From: Thermoplasmata archaeon
GTDB taxonomy: Archaea; Thermoplasmatota; Thermoplasmata; Lutacidiplasmatales; UBA184
Reading direction: 5' to 3'
Length of the DNA: 48,628 bases
Assembly: GCA_021821785.1 (NCBI GenBank)
Contig: JAKACD010000008.1
Span: forward strand, 1-48,628
The position numbers and the translations under genes are program-made. Positions 39,956 to 47,473 of this stretch are shown one piece after another; position 1 is the first letter of the stretch, and each line of letters opens with the position of its first letter. Below the pieces are notes generated by a model, which was given only the letters and a program-made list of their open reading frames with translations, did no database searches and was not told the origin of the DNA.

Positions 39956-40441
39956 ATGCCGCCTTGTACTCCGGAGGCCCCGAGGAGGTCACCACCGCTC
40001 AAGGAGGAGAGAGGCACGGTCAGCATCTGGGACCGGCTCCGCGGCGCTCCGGCCGAATCCCCGGCCGCCGCCCCGCCGAAGTCCGGGGTCGAGCCGGCGC
40101 GTCGCGCGCGTCCCACCCCGGAGCGGCTGACGTCGCTGAACCTCCCCCGCTACCTCCGCGAGCACCCCCGGGCCGTCGTGGACGTCTGGGCCCCATGGTG
40201 CGTCCCGTGCCGGGCGTTCGGTCCGATCTTCGCCCGGGCCGCGGACGAGTGGGGGGATCAGGTCGGCTTCGGTAAGATCCATGCCGACCACGAACCGAGC
40301 CTCGTCGCCCGGTTCGGGATTCGCTCGATCCCGTCGCTCCTGTTCTTCCGGGAGGGCGAACTCGTCCGCACCGAGGTCGGGGTCGTGCCGGCCGAGCGCT
40401 TCGGTAAGCTCCTGCGGAAGGTCTTCCGCGACCTCGAGTAG
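39956..40441 (+). CDS. Thioredoxin-like protein
   Basis: About 161 residues if the ATG at 39956 is used. The thioredoxin fold is plain: VVDVWAPWCVPCRAFGPIFARAADEW with the redox pair CVPC, FGKIHADHEPSLVARFGIRSIPSLLFF with the cis-proline after Ile, and a final helix ERFGKLLRKVFRDL. It reduces protein disulfides. The natural start looks lost: a strong AAGGAGGAG at 40001-40009 is followed at the right distance by ACG GTC AGC ATC TGG, where an ATG in place of ACG would give MVSIWDRLRG. Translation from 39956, or from the preceding acetyltransferase remnant, would give an N-terminal extension. Confidence 0.8.
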   Translation: MPPCTPEAPRRSPPLKEERGTVSIWDRLRGAPAESPAAAPPKSGVEPARRARPTPERLTSLNLPRYLREHPRAVVDVWAPWCVPCRAFGPIFARAADEWGDQVGFGKIHADHEPSLVARFGIRSIPSLLFFREGELVRTEVGVVPAERFGKLLRKVFRDLE

Positions 40442-40479
40442 CCGGGGCGTTCGAGCGCGTCGCGGTCCCCGGGGTCGCA

Positions 40480-41345
40480 CATCCGCACGCCCCGTTGGTT
40501 CACCACGACCGTTCGTTTCCCGGGCCGGCCCAAGGAGTTCGCACTCCGCGATGCCGTGGCCCCAACTTTCCCCAAAGCCCTCTGCACCGCGGGGGTCACC
40601 CCGGACCGGTTCGTCCGCCACCTCCACCCAATCGGCGCACCGCGCACTCCGTCACCGTCCTCCGTCGTACGCGGCTTCGTCCCCATCGGACGACGTACGC
40701 GATGGAGCGGGGGACGCTCGCCCCGTCCAGACCGTTCCGCGACCGTACGTGCGGCGCCGCGGTGCCTCCCAGACCGGGCTCGCCGAGGTCCGTGGCCTCG
40801 AGGGACCGCTCGGGCCCGTACGATCGGGGAGCTCGTGGCGATGGGCGCTCATCGATGCCTCGTGGCCGCCTTTGCGGGCGGTCTCCAGAGCGATCCGGCC
40901 TCCGCAGTTGGGGGCGCTGCACCCGCACGATCCGCGACGAGTGGACCTCCCAGCACAGCGTCCGCCCGGCACAGCACGCCCGCCCCCGGGGTTCTTCGCG
41001 CCACCGAAGCCGAGCGGCGAAAGGACGGGACCTCGTACCGGAGGGGGGCCGCGCGGGCCATCGATGCGGTGTGCCGGGAGACCGCGCAGGAACGGCGGAC
41101 GTTCCAGGACGAGGGCGTGCTGCCGGTCGAGATGGAATCCAGCGCGCTCGGTACCGGCGCCCGGGGGCAAGGCGCCGAGGCGGCCGCCCGGTTCACGGTG
41201 AGCGACCTGCGGGACGAGACGGAACGGCCCCCGCGGTTTCACGAGACCCGGTCGCGGCTCGGGGCCCAGCGCGACTTCGCGATCGGGGCGGTATCGTGCC
41301 TCGCGCGAGCGGGGAAGACGGAACGCAGGCCCCTGGCCGAGGCGG
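40480..41345 (+). pseudogene. Nucleoside phosphorylase (PNP/UDP family) remnant
   Basis: No single frame is intact, but pieces in two frames follow the order of archaeal uridine/purine phosphorylases: TIGELVAMGAHRCLVAAFAGGLQ (family: EELIALGARRFIRVGTAGGL), then TRTIRDEWTSQHSVRPAQHARP in another frame (family: AIRDEGTSxxYxPxxxPA), then back to the first frame with RTFQDEGVLPVEMESSAL (the VxMExxAL ribose-binding motif) and AAARFTVSDLRDE. Multiple indels and substitutions make it a clear relic. It fills most of the 960 bp gap between the thioredoxin and the MoeA-like gene. Confidence 0.55.
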
Positions 41346-41401
41346 GGTCCCGTCGCCCGCGAACGGGCCGATGGTGGGGTAGCGCTAGCCTACGAACCGT
41401 T

Positions 41402-42637
41402 TTGCGGCGCACCGCCGTCCGCCCGGGGGGGCCGACCACGAGGGAGGATACCCGAGAACGGGATCGAACGCTGATCCCGCTTTCCGCGGCACGTCGTCGG
41501 ATCCGGGCGTTCCGGTTTCGCACCCTCCCCGAGGTGGAGGTGCCGACCCTGCGCTCGCTCGGCCAACGGGTGAGCCGTCGGTTGGTGGCGACCCGCTCGC
41601 TTCCGGCCGGACGGCGCTCGGCAATGGATGGCTTTGCGCTCCGCCTCCTTCCCCGTGCCCCGACGGGTCCGTACGTCGTGCGGGGGAGTGCGTTTCCCTC
41701 GAGTTCCTCCTCGCGTCGGCCGCTGCGGCGGGGCGAAGCGATCTCCATCACGACCGGCGCGCGCCTCCCTCCGGGAACCAACGCCGTCGTCCGCTCCGAG
41801 GGGGCCCATCGAGACGGGGAGCGGTTGATCGTCGCGCACGCTCCGACGCCCGGGCAGGATATCCTTGAGACCGGCGAGTCGATCGAACGGGGCGCGGTCC
41901 TGCTTGAGCGGGGCCAACGGATCCGACCGGTGGAGCTCGCCCTCCTGCTCGCGCAGGGGGTCCGAACGGTGCCGGTGTTCCGCCTCCGCGTCTCCGTGCT
42001 GCCCATCGGGGACGAGCTGGTCGCGGCGGGAGGTCGTTCGGGCGCCGGGACGCCCGACTATCTGGGGCCGCTCATCGCCGGGCTGCTCGGTGCGCAGTGC
42101 GGGCTGCATCCTCCGCTGCGCGACGACCGGGCTCAGGTCGCCCGGGCGCTCGTGGCAGCCAGCCGACGCTCCGACCTCGTCGTGACGATCGGAGGCTCGT
42201 CGATCGGTCGGAGGGACGTAACGAAGGGGGCCGTCGCCGAGGTCGGGCGGCTCCTCTTCGAAGGCGTCACGACGAACGTCCTGAAGCGGGGGGCGGTCGG
42301 TGTCGTAGGCCGGACCCCGGTGCTCGTCCTTCCCGGCCAGCTCGTGTCGGCGGTTACGGTCCTCCACGAGCACGGCCTGCACGTGCTCTCCCGCCGGGTG
42401 GGACGCGAGTTACGCGAGTACTCGGAGCTTCCGTTGGCCGAAGCCGTAGCGGTGGACCATCGGATGGATTCGCTCTACCTCACCCGTGACGTGGACGGGG
42501 CCGCGAGGATCCTAGACTGGGGGGTCGCCCGCATGACCGAGCTCCTCCACGCGGATGGGTTCTGCATCCTCGATCACGGCCGGCGGTACCGCCCGGGCGA
42601 ACCGATCCGGGTCCAACGATTGTGGACCGGTTTCTGA
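41402..42637 (+). CDS. MoeA-like molybdopterin molybdenumtransferase, divergent
   Basis: About 411 residues from a TTG at 41402; no ATG is available before RSAMDGFALR, and the start is uncertain. MoeA hallmarks: AMDGFALR, GEAISITTGARLPPGTNAVVRSE, RIRPVELALLLAQGV, VSVLPIGDELV and LVVTIGGSSIGRRDVTKGAV (GGxSxGxxD with the catalytic Asp). The next block is changed: the family MKPGKPxxxGxxxxxPVFGLPGNPVSA reads LKRGAVGVVGRTPVLVLPGQLVSA. MoeA inserts molybdate into adenylylated molybdopterin. Loss of the KPGKP motif and the lack of a good start suggest a drifted paralogue or an early pseudogene. No other molybdenum cofactor gene is in the window. Confidence 0.6.
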   Translation: MRRTAVRPGGPTTREDTRERDRTLIPLSAARRRIRAFRFRTLPEVEVPTLRSLGQRVSRRLVATRSLPAGRRSAMDGFALRLLPRAPTGPYVVRGSAFPSSSSSRRPLRRGEAISITTGARLPPGTNAVVRSEGAHRDGERLIVAHAPTPGQDILETGESIERGAVLLERGQRIRPVELALLLAQGVRTVPVFRLRVSVLPIGDELVAAGGRSGAGTPDYLGPLIAGLLGAQCGLHPPLRDDRAQVARALVAASRRSDLVVTIGGSSIGRRDVTKGAVAEVGRLLFEGVTTNVLKRGAVGVVGRTPVLVLPGQLVSAVTVLHEHGLHVLSRRVGRELREYSELPLAEAVAVDHRMDSLYLTRDVDGAARILDWGVARMTELLHADGFCILDHGRRYRPGEPIRVQRLWTGF

Positions 42638-43341
42638 GCCGGGGACGCCCGAAGCTCTACGAGTCTATCCGATACCCCGGATCGACGGCGAGTGGAGAGG
42701 GACGGGCGGATCGTGAAGGTCCGAGCGGCCGGGGATGGCCGCCTCCCCGAGTCCCCTCCCGATCCTGGACGCGAGCATCCCCTCCCGGTTCCGCCTGCCC
42801 GAAGCCCTCGGGTTGAACGTCCCGGTGATCCGGCCGGTCCTCCCCTCCGGCCCCCCCGGGCGGTCTCCCACGGGTCGGTGTACGAATCTATGGGGGTACG
42901 CGCCAGAACATGTCCACGCGGCGACCCGCTTCCCCGGGAGCGGGGAACCCGGCTCGCGCTTCCGGTCGATAAGGGGCGGCGCCCCCATCTGCAACAGTCT
43001 TCCCCTGCGGTTCCTCCCCGAGGTGCGCCTCTTCCTCGCGGTTCTGGACGATCGGGCCGGGATCTGCTTCCCGGCGCCCGACGGGTCGGTGGAGATGGCG
43101 ACGAGGCTCCGTCTCACGGACCCCGTGAGGTATCGGTGGTCCGAGGAGCGCTTCGAGCGCCCCGGGTCTCCCAAGCGGAAGGGCGGTCGACTCCGAACGG
43201 CGCTTCGGGGCCCCGCGCGCTGCGGGCCCCCCGAAGCGCCGGATCTCCCGCCCCCGTGGGGGCCGGGGCCGTCTCGGGGACGGGGCCACCCTTTCCGGAC
43301 CGACCGAGCGGGTCGCCTCGGCGCCGGACGCGGTCGCTGGG
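42638..43341 (+). other. Region with a possible degraded regulator fragment, otherwise no supported gene
   Basis: About 700 bp between the MoeA-like gene and the Nudix gene. A frame opening at 42735 contains SLPLRFLPEVRLFLAVLDDRAGICFPAPDGSVEMATRLRLTDPVRYRWSEERFER, which resembles the C-terminal sensor part of archaeal winged-helix regulators (a lPlRl-x2-vDDRaGl pattern followed by W-x2-LF). No DNA-binding domain, start or stop belongs to it cleanly, and the frame then runs on as a shadow of the Nudix gene. Best read as a decayed gene. Confidence 0.3.
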
Positions 43342-43851
43342 TCAGTCGCCCCTGTCCTCGGGCGGTTCGAAGAGCTCGTTCACGAGCCCCGGGACCTCCT
43401 GGGTCCGGGCCCCGGCTCGGGGCCAGGCGCCGCCCGACCGGGCGGCGACGGCGATCGCTTCGCGGGAGAGTTGGGCGATCCACTCCGCCCGTGGGGCCTC
43501 CTCGAGCGGCACCTCCCGGAACTCCGCGATCTCCGGGGGGCGGGCGGAGGGCGTCCCGGCTCGATGGTGGACGAGGAAGGCGAAGAAGACGTCGCTCTCC
43601 GAGGCGGCGATCACTTTGTGCCGGGCGAGCAGGAGGGAACCGACCTCCACGGTAAGCCCGGTCTCCTCCTCAAACTCCCGGGCTAGGGCCGTCGCCAGAC
43701 CCTCCCCCGGGTCGACGTAGCCGCTCGGGATCGTGAACCGGGTCCGGTAGACCGCCCGGTTGAGCAGGACCCGACCGTCCCGGACCAGCACCCCGCCGAC
43801 TCCTACACGGGTATGCGGGGGCGGGAGCGGAGGGATCCCGGAGGACGCCAT
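43342..43851 (-). CDS. Nudix hydrolase
   Basis: 169 residues with a perfect Nudix box: Gly44-x5-Glu50-x7-Arg58-Glu59-F-x-Glu62-Glu63-x-Gly65-Leu (GYVDPGEGLATALAREFEEETGL). The preceding strand VGVGGVLVRDGRVLLNRAVYRTRFTIPSG is typical of small NTP/ADP-ribose or NADH pyrophosphatases. Glu62 and Glu63 bind Mg2+. The substrate is not readable. It is a single gene, with no close same-strand neighbour. Confidence 0.9.
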   Translation of the reverse strand: MASSGIPPLPPPHTRVGVGGVLVRDGRVLLNRAVYRTRFTIPSGYVDPGEGLATALAREFEEETGLTVEVGSLLLARHKVIAASESDVFFAFLVHHRAGTPSARPPEIAEFREVPLEEAPRAEWIAQLSREAIAVAARSGGAWPRAGARTQEVPGLVNELFEPPEDRGD

Positions 43852-44033
43852 GCAGCACGGACCGAACGCGGAGGAGGCCGTGGCTCTTACCGCTGACCCG
43901 GTCCCCCGCGCTTCCGAAGGAGGAGGATAGGGCCCGCCCCGTGTTACGCCGTAGCACTGCCTCCGGGGCCCCGCCGAGGCATCGGTCGACGTCCGGGGAG
44001 GGGGGGGTGCCCCCTTTCCTTGGGGGCTTCCCC

Positions 44034-44041
44034 GTTAAATA
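44034..44041 (+). promoter_or_regulatory. TATA box of the 82-residue protein gene
   Basis: GTTAAATA is about 49 bp before the ATG at 44090, giving a leader near 26 nt that contains a GAGGAGGGAG ribosome binding site. This is one of the few clear leadered genes in the window. Confidence 0.55.
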
Positions 44042-44089
44042 CCCCGGCCGGGCTCGATAGACCGGAAGCCATGACCGAGGAGGGAGAGC

Positions 44090-44338
44090 ATGCAGACCGA
44101 TCAAATCGGCCGAGCCCGCCCCGTGGCGGACTCTCTCCTCGGGGGGCCCGGCGTTAGGGAGTTCGCTGTCTGCGAGTTCCCGCGCGAGGACCTCGCCTGG
44201 GTCGCCGCCCAGACCCGGCGCCCGCGCACTCCGAAGGTGCGCGGTCGCTCGGTCGGACGGCGGCTCCGGCGGATCTTCGGATCCCCCGAGGAGTCGGAGT
44301 CGGACACGAAGGCTATCACCGACCCGGCTCCCGCGTAA
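44090..44338 (+). CDS. Small basic protein of unknown function
   Basis: 82 residues; not recognised. The first half (QIGRARPVADSLLGGPGVREFAVCEFPREDLAWVAAQT) has one cysteine and mixed character. The middle is strongly basic (RRPRTPKVRGRSVGRRLRRIFG) and the end acidic (SPEESESDTK), which suggests nucleic acid binding or a peripheral membrane anchor. I accept it as real because it has a clear TATA box, a strong Shine-Dalgarno with ideal spacing and a perfect hairpin right after the stop. No partner is evident nearby. Confidence 0.6.
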   Translation: MQTDQIGRARPVADSLLGGPGVREFAVCEFPREDLAWVAAQTRRPRTPKVRGRSVGRRLRRIFGSPEESESDTKAITDPAPA

Positions 44339-44353
44339 GCGGGAACCCAACGG

Positions 44354-44390
44354 GGCCCGGCCCGCGGCCACATCGGCCCCGGGCCGGGCC
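44354..44390. terminator. Strong hairpin between convergent genes
   Basis: GGCCCGGCCC (44354-44363) and GGGCCGGGCC (44381-44390) form a perfect 10-bp stem with a 17-nt loop, 15 bp after the stop of the 82-residue protein and 75 bp past the end of the convergent aminotransferase. No T-run is present. Confidence 0.5.
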
Positions 44391-44465
44391 AACCATTTCC
44401 CGTCCCGGGGCGCCCCACGGGCTCCGGTCCCGGCGCTCGGACCGACGGGCGTCCGCGCCGTCGCG

Positions 44466-45833
44466 TTAGACCGACTCCTCGATCTCGCCGGCCTGCGGGG
44501 TCCCGGCGAGCCGTTCCGCGACCGAGCCGAGGATCTCGAGGTGGCGGTCGACGTCGGCGTCCGTGTGCTGGACCGAGAGGGTCCACTGCTCGTCCGGGCC
44601 AGTTCCGGACGGGATCAGTCCCTTGTTGAGGCAGAGGTAGTAGTACAGCATCGAGCGGTCCCCGTCGACCGAGAGGAAGTCCCGCCAGTTGCGCACCGGG
44701 TGGTCGGCGAAGTAGACCGTGCCCGAGACCCCGTCGGCCGAGACGTAGGCGGTGACCCCCGCATCGTCGAAGACCTCGGTGTAGCCCTTCGCGAGACGGG
44801 CGTTGAGGCGGGCGGAGCGCTCGAGGCCTTCCGGGGTGAGGATGTGGTCGAGGGAGGCGAGGCAGGCGGCCATCGCGAGCGGGTTCGAGTTATACGTCCC
44901 CGCGTGCGCCACCTTGCGTGGGCCGACCTCGTCGAGGATACCGGGCCCGGCCGCGATCGCGCTCATCGGCACGCCGCAGGCGATCGACTTGCCGAGGGTG
45001 ATGATGTCGGGGCGGACCCCGACCCGGCCCGCCCCCCCGTGGGGATACTTCGCACCGGTCTTGATCTCGTCGAAGATCAGGAGCGCCCCCTGCTCGTCGG
45101 CGAGCTCGCGCAGCCCCGGGAAGAACCCCTCCTCCGGCAGGATGAACCCCATGTTCATCGGGATCGGTTCGGCGATGATCGCCGCGAGGTCGTCCCGGTG
45201 CTCGTGGACGATCTTCCGAGCGGCCGCGAGGTCGTTGAACGGGGCGATGAGCGTTCGTTCGGTCAGCTCCGGCAGGATGCCGGGGGAGGCCGGGGCCGAC
45301 TTCGGGTGGTCGTGCGGGCCCGCGACCTGGAGCCGGGGCTTGACCCCCACCAGAAGGGTATCGTGGGAACCGTGGTACGACCCCTCGAACTTCAGGACGT
45401 ACCGCTTCTTCGTGAACGCCCGGGCGAACCGGATCGCGTGGTGCGTCGCCTCGAGGCCGGTGGTGCTGAACCGGACGTTCGCCATCCCGTAGCGCCGGCA
45501 GATCCGTTCGGCGACCTCCGGGGTCCGCTCCCACTCGTAACCGTAGACGCTGCCGTTCTCGAGCTGGCGAGAGAGCACCTCGACCAGCTTCGGGTGGGCG
45601 TGGCCGCTCTGAAGCGAGCCGAACCCCATGTTGAAGTCGAGGTAGTCGTTGCCGTCGGCGTCCCAGAGCGTGACGCCCTTCGCCCGGCTCACGTAGAACG
45701 GGTATGGGTCGAGGAACCGGTAGTTCGAGTGAACCCCGAGCGGGCTCCATTTCCGGGCCGATTCCCAGAGTTCCTTCGAGCGCGGCGTGCGCTGGCGATA
45801 TTCGGCATAGGCGGCCTCGAACCGCGGGTCCAC
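44466..45833 (-). CDS. Class III aminotransferase, glutamate-1-semialdehyde aminomutase-like
   Basis: 455 residues from GTG. PLP-fold type I class III: GVTLWDADGNDYLDFNMGFGSLQSGHAHPKLVEVL, VRFSTTGLEATHHAIRFARAFTKKRYVLKFEGSYHGSHD, LLIFDEIKTGAK, and the PLP lysine in ITLGKSIACGVPMSAIAAG (Lys282). The sequence is closest to the GSAM-like branch, but there are no haem genes nearby. Its neighbours are a CoA-acylating aldehyde dehydrogenase and another class III aminotransferase, so an amino-acid or omega-amine transaminase is more likely than haem synthesis (inference). Divergent from the dehydrogenase. Confidence 0.85.
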   Translation of the reverse strand: MDPRFEAAYAEYRQRTPRSKELWESARKWSPLGVHSNYRFLDPYPFYVSRAKGVTLWDADGNDYLDFNMGFGSLQSGHAHPKLVEVLSRQLENGSVYGYEWERTPEVAERICRRYGMANVRFSTTGLEATHHAIRFARAFTKKRYVLKFEGSYHGSHDTLLVGVKPRLQVAGPHDHPKSAPASPGILPELTERTLIAPFNDLAAARKIVHEHRDDLAAIIAEPIPMNMGFILPEEGFFPGLRELADEQGALLIFDEIKTGAKYPHGGAGRVGVRPDIITLGKSIACGVPMSAIAAGPGILDEVGPRKVAHAGTYNSNPLAMAACLASLDHILTPEGLERSARLNARLAKGYTEVFDDAGVTAYVSADGVSGTVYFADHPVRNWRDFLSVDGDRSMLYYYLCLNKGLIPSGTGPDEQWTLSVQHTDADVDRHLEILGSVAERLAGTPQAGEIEESV

Positions 45834-46003
45834 ACTACCAATCCTCCGACACGACCGGGTCCCTCACAGGACCCTGTCGAGGTTCCGAGCCAGAGGCCCT
45901 ACAAAAAGCCGCGTCGGGTGGGAGATGTTCGTCAATCGCCGGACCCCTCCCCCGCGAGCGTCAAGACCCTCCGTGGCTCGCGGGAGGGAGGGTGGGGGTT
46001 CGC

Positions 46004-47452
46004 ATGGGAGCGGTAGAGGTGGTGGAGAACTTCGTGGACGGCGCATGGGTGCGGCCCGCGGTGAACGACCTCCTGGCGGTCCCCGACCCGGCGACCGGGG
46101 CGCCCATCGCCCACGTCCCCCGCTCGGGAGCGGCCGAGGTCGACCTCGCGGTCCGGGCCGCGCGGCGGGCATTCCTCACCTGGCGCGAGGTGCCGGTCGC
46201 CGAGCGGGTGCGGCACATCCTCGCCCTTCGCCACCTGCTCGAGACGCACGCGGAGGAGCTCGCGCGCACGGTCGTCCAGGAGAACGGAAAGACGCTCGAC
46301 GAGGCGCGGGGCTCGGTGCGCCGCGGCATCGAGGCGGTGGAGTTCGCGGCGTCCGCCTCAACGACGCTCCAGGGGTCGTTCCTCGAGGACGTATCGCGTG
46401 GCGTCGACTCCACGCTCCTCCGCCAACCGGTCGGGGTCGTGGCCGGGATCACCCCGTTCAACTTCCCGGTCATGATCCCGCTCTGGATGGCGCCGCTCGC
46501 GCTCGTCTGCGGCAACGCGTTCATCCTGAAGCCGTCCGAGCGGGTGCCGCTCAGCGCGACGCGGATCGCGCGCTGGGTCGCGGAGGCGGGGTTCCCGGCC
46601 GGAACGTTCAACCTCGTCCACGGCGACGCGCCGGCGGTCGACGCCCTCCTCGCCCATCCCGGCGTCGATGCGATTTCGTTCGTCGGGTCGGCGCCCACGG
46701 CCCGTCACATCTACATCACGGCCGCGGCGCACGGAAAACGGGTCCAGGCGCTCGCCGGGGCGAAGAACCATCTGATCGTGATGCCCGACGCCGACCTCGA
46801 CCGATCGGTACCCGCGATCGTCGCGAGCGCCTACGGCCAATCCGGCGAGCGCTGCCTTGCAGGCTCGGTCGTCGTCGCGGTCGATCCAGGGGCGGATCGG
46901 CTGGTCGAGCGCCTCGCGGCGGCCGTCACGGCGCTCGTGACCGGCCCGGGGGGGACGCCCGAGACCGACGTCGGACCCGTGATCCGGGCCGACCACCGTG
47001 ACCGGGTCCTGAACTGGGTCCGCGAGGGCGAACGGCAGGGGGCGCGCGTGGTCGCCCGGGGACCCGTGCCGGCCGACGCGGACGGCTACTACGTACCGCC
47101 GATCCTCTTCGACGGCGTTCGCCCGGAGATGGCGATCGCCCAGGAGGAGATCTTCGGACCGGTCCTCTCGGTCATCCGCGTCGCCTCCCTGGACGAGGCG
47201 ATCGAGGTCGCGAACCGATCCCGGTTCGGGAACGCCGCCGCGATCTTCACCCGCGACGGCCGCTCGGCGCGCGAGTTCACGCACCGCATCGAGGCCGGGA
47301 TGCTCGGGGTCAATATCGGCGTCCCCGCGCCCCCCGCCTTCTTCCCGTTCGTCGGGTGGAAGGGGTCGTTCTTCGGAGACCTTCACGCGACCGGACGCGA
47401 CGCGATCGAGTTCTACACGCGCAAGAAGGTCGTGACGACCCGCTGGTTCTGA
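46004..47452 (+). CDS. Methylmalonate-semialdehyde dehydrogenase-type (CoA-acylating, ALDH6) enzyme
   Basis: 482 residues from the ATG before GAVEVVENFVDGAW. ALDH6 hallmarks: GITPFNFPVMIPLWMAPLALVCGNAFILKPSE, SFVGSAPTARHIY, GAKNHLIVMPDADLD (Asn where other aldehyde dehydrogenases have the catalytic Glu, as in CoA-dependent MMSDH), and the nucleophile Cys284 in SGERCLAGS. The ending FVGWKGSFFGDLHATGRDAIEFYTRKKVVTTRWF is nearly the family consensus. It converts methylmalonate or malonate semialdehyde to propionyl- or acetyl-CoA in valine, beta-alanine or inositol breakdown. The two flanking aminotransferases would supply the semialdehyde. The longer track ORF runs back through the divergent promoter and is rejected. 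Confidence 0.93.
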   Translation: MGAVEVVENFVDGAWVRPAVNDLLAVPDPATGAPIAHVPRSGAAEVDLAVRAARRAFLTWREVPVAERVRHILALRHLLETHAEELARTVVQENGKTLDEARGSVRRGIEAVEFAASASTTLQGSFLEDVSRGVDSTLLRQPVGVVAGITPFNFPVMIPLWMAPLALVCGNAFILKPSERVPLSATRIARWVAEAGFPAGTFNLVHGDAPAVDALLAHPGVDAISFVGSAPTARHIYITAAAHGKRVQALAGAKNHLIVMPDADLDRSVPAIVASAYGQSGERCLAGSVVVAVDPGADRLVERLAAAVTALVTGPGGTPETDVGPVIRADHRDRVLNWVREGERQGARVVARGPVPADADGYYVPPILFDGVRPEMAIAQEEIFGPVLSVIRVASLDEAIEVANRSRFGNAAAIFTRDGRSAREFTHRIEAGMLGVNIGVPAPPAFFPFVGWKGSFFGDLHATGRDAIEFYTRKKVVTTRWF

Positions 47453-47469
47453 GCCGGCCCGGGGCCGGC
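47453..47469. terminator. GC hairpin between convergent genes
   Basis: GCCGGCCC and GGGCCGGC form a perfect inverted repeat directly after the dehydrogenase stop and 5 bp before the stop of the convergent aminotransferase. Only a short loop is possible; no T-run. Confidence 0.35.
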
Positions 47470-47473
47470 CCCG

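Noticed and set aside
43990-44033. G/C-run hairpins such as GGGGGTGCCCCC before the 82-residue gene
   Set aside because: Short stems expected at this GC content; no conserved riboswitch or RNA motif seen.
45704-46003. Upstream extension of the ALDH6-type ORF
   Set aside because: Would cross the divergent promoter and overlap the start of the aminotransferase; family similarity begins at the ATG at 46004.
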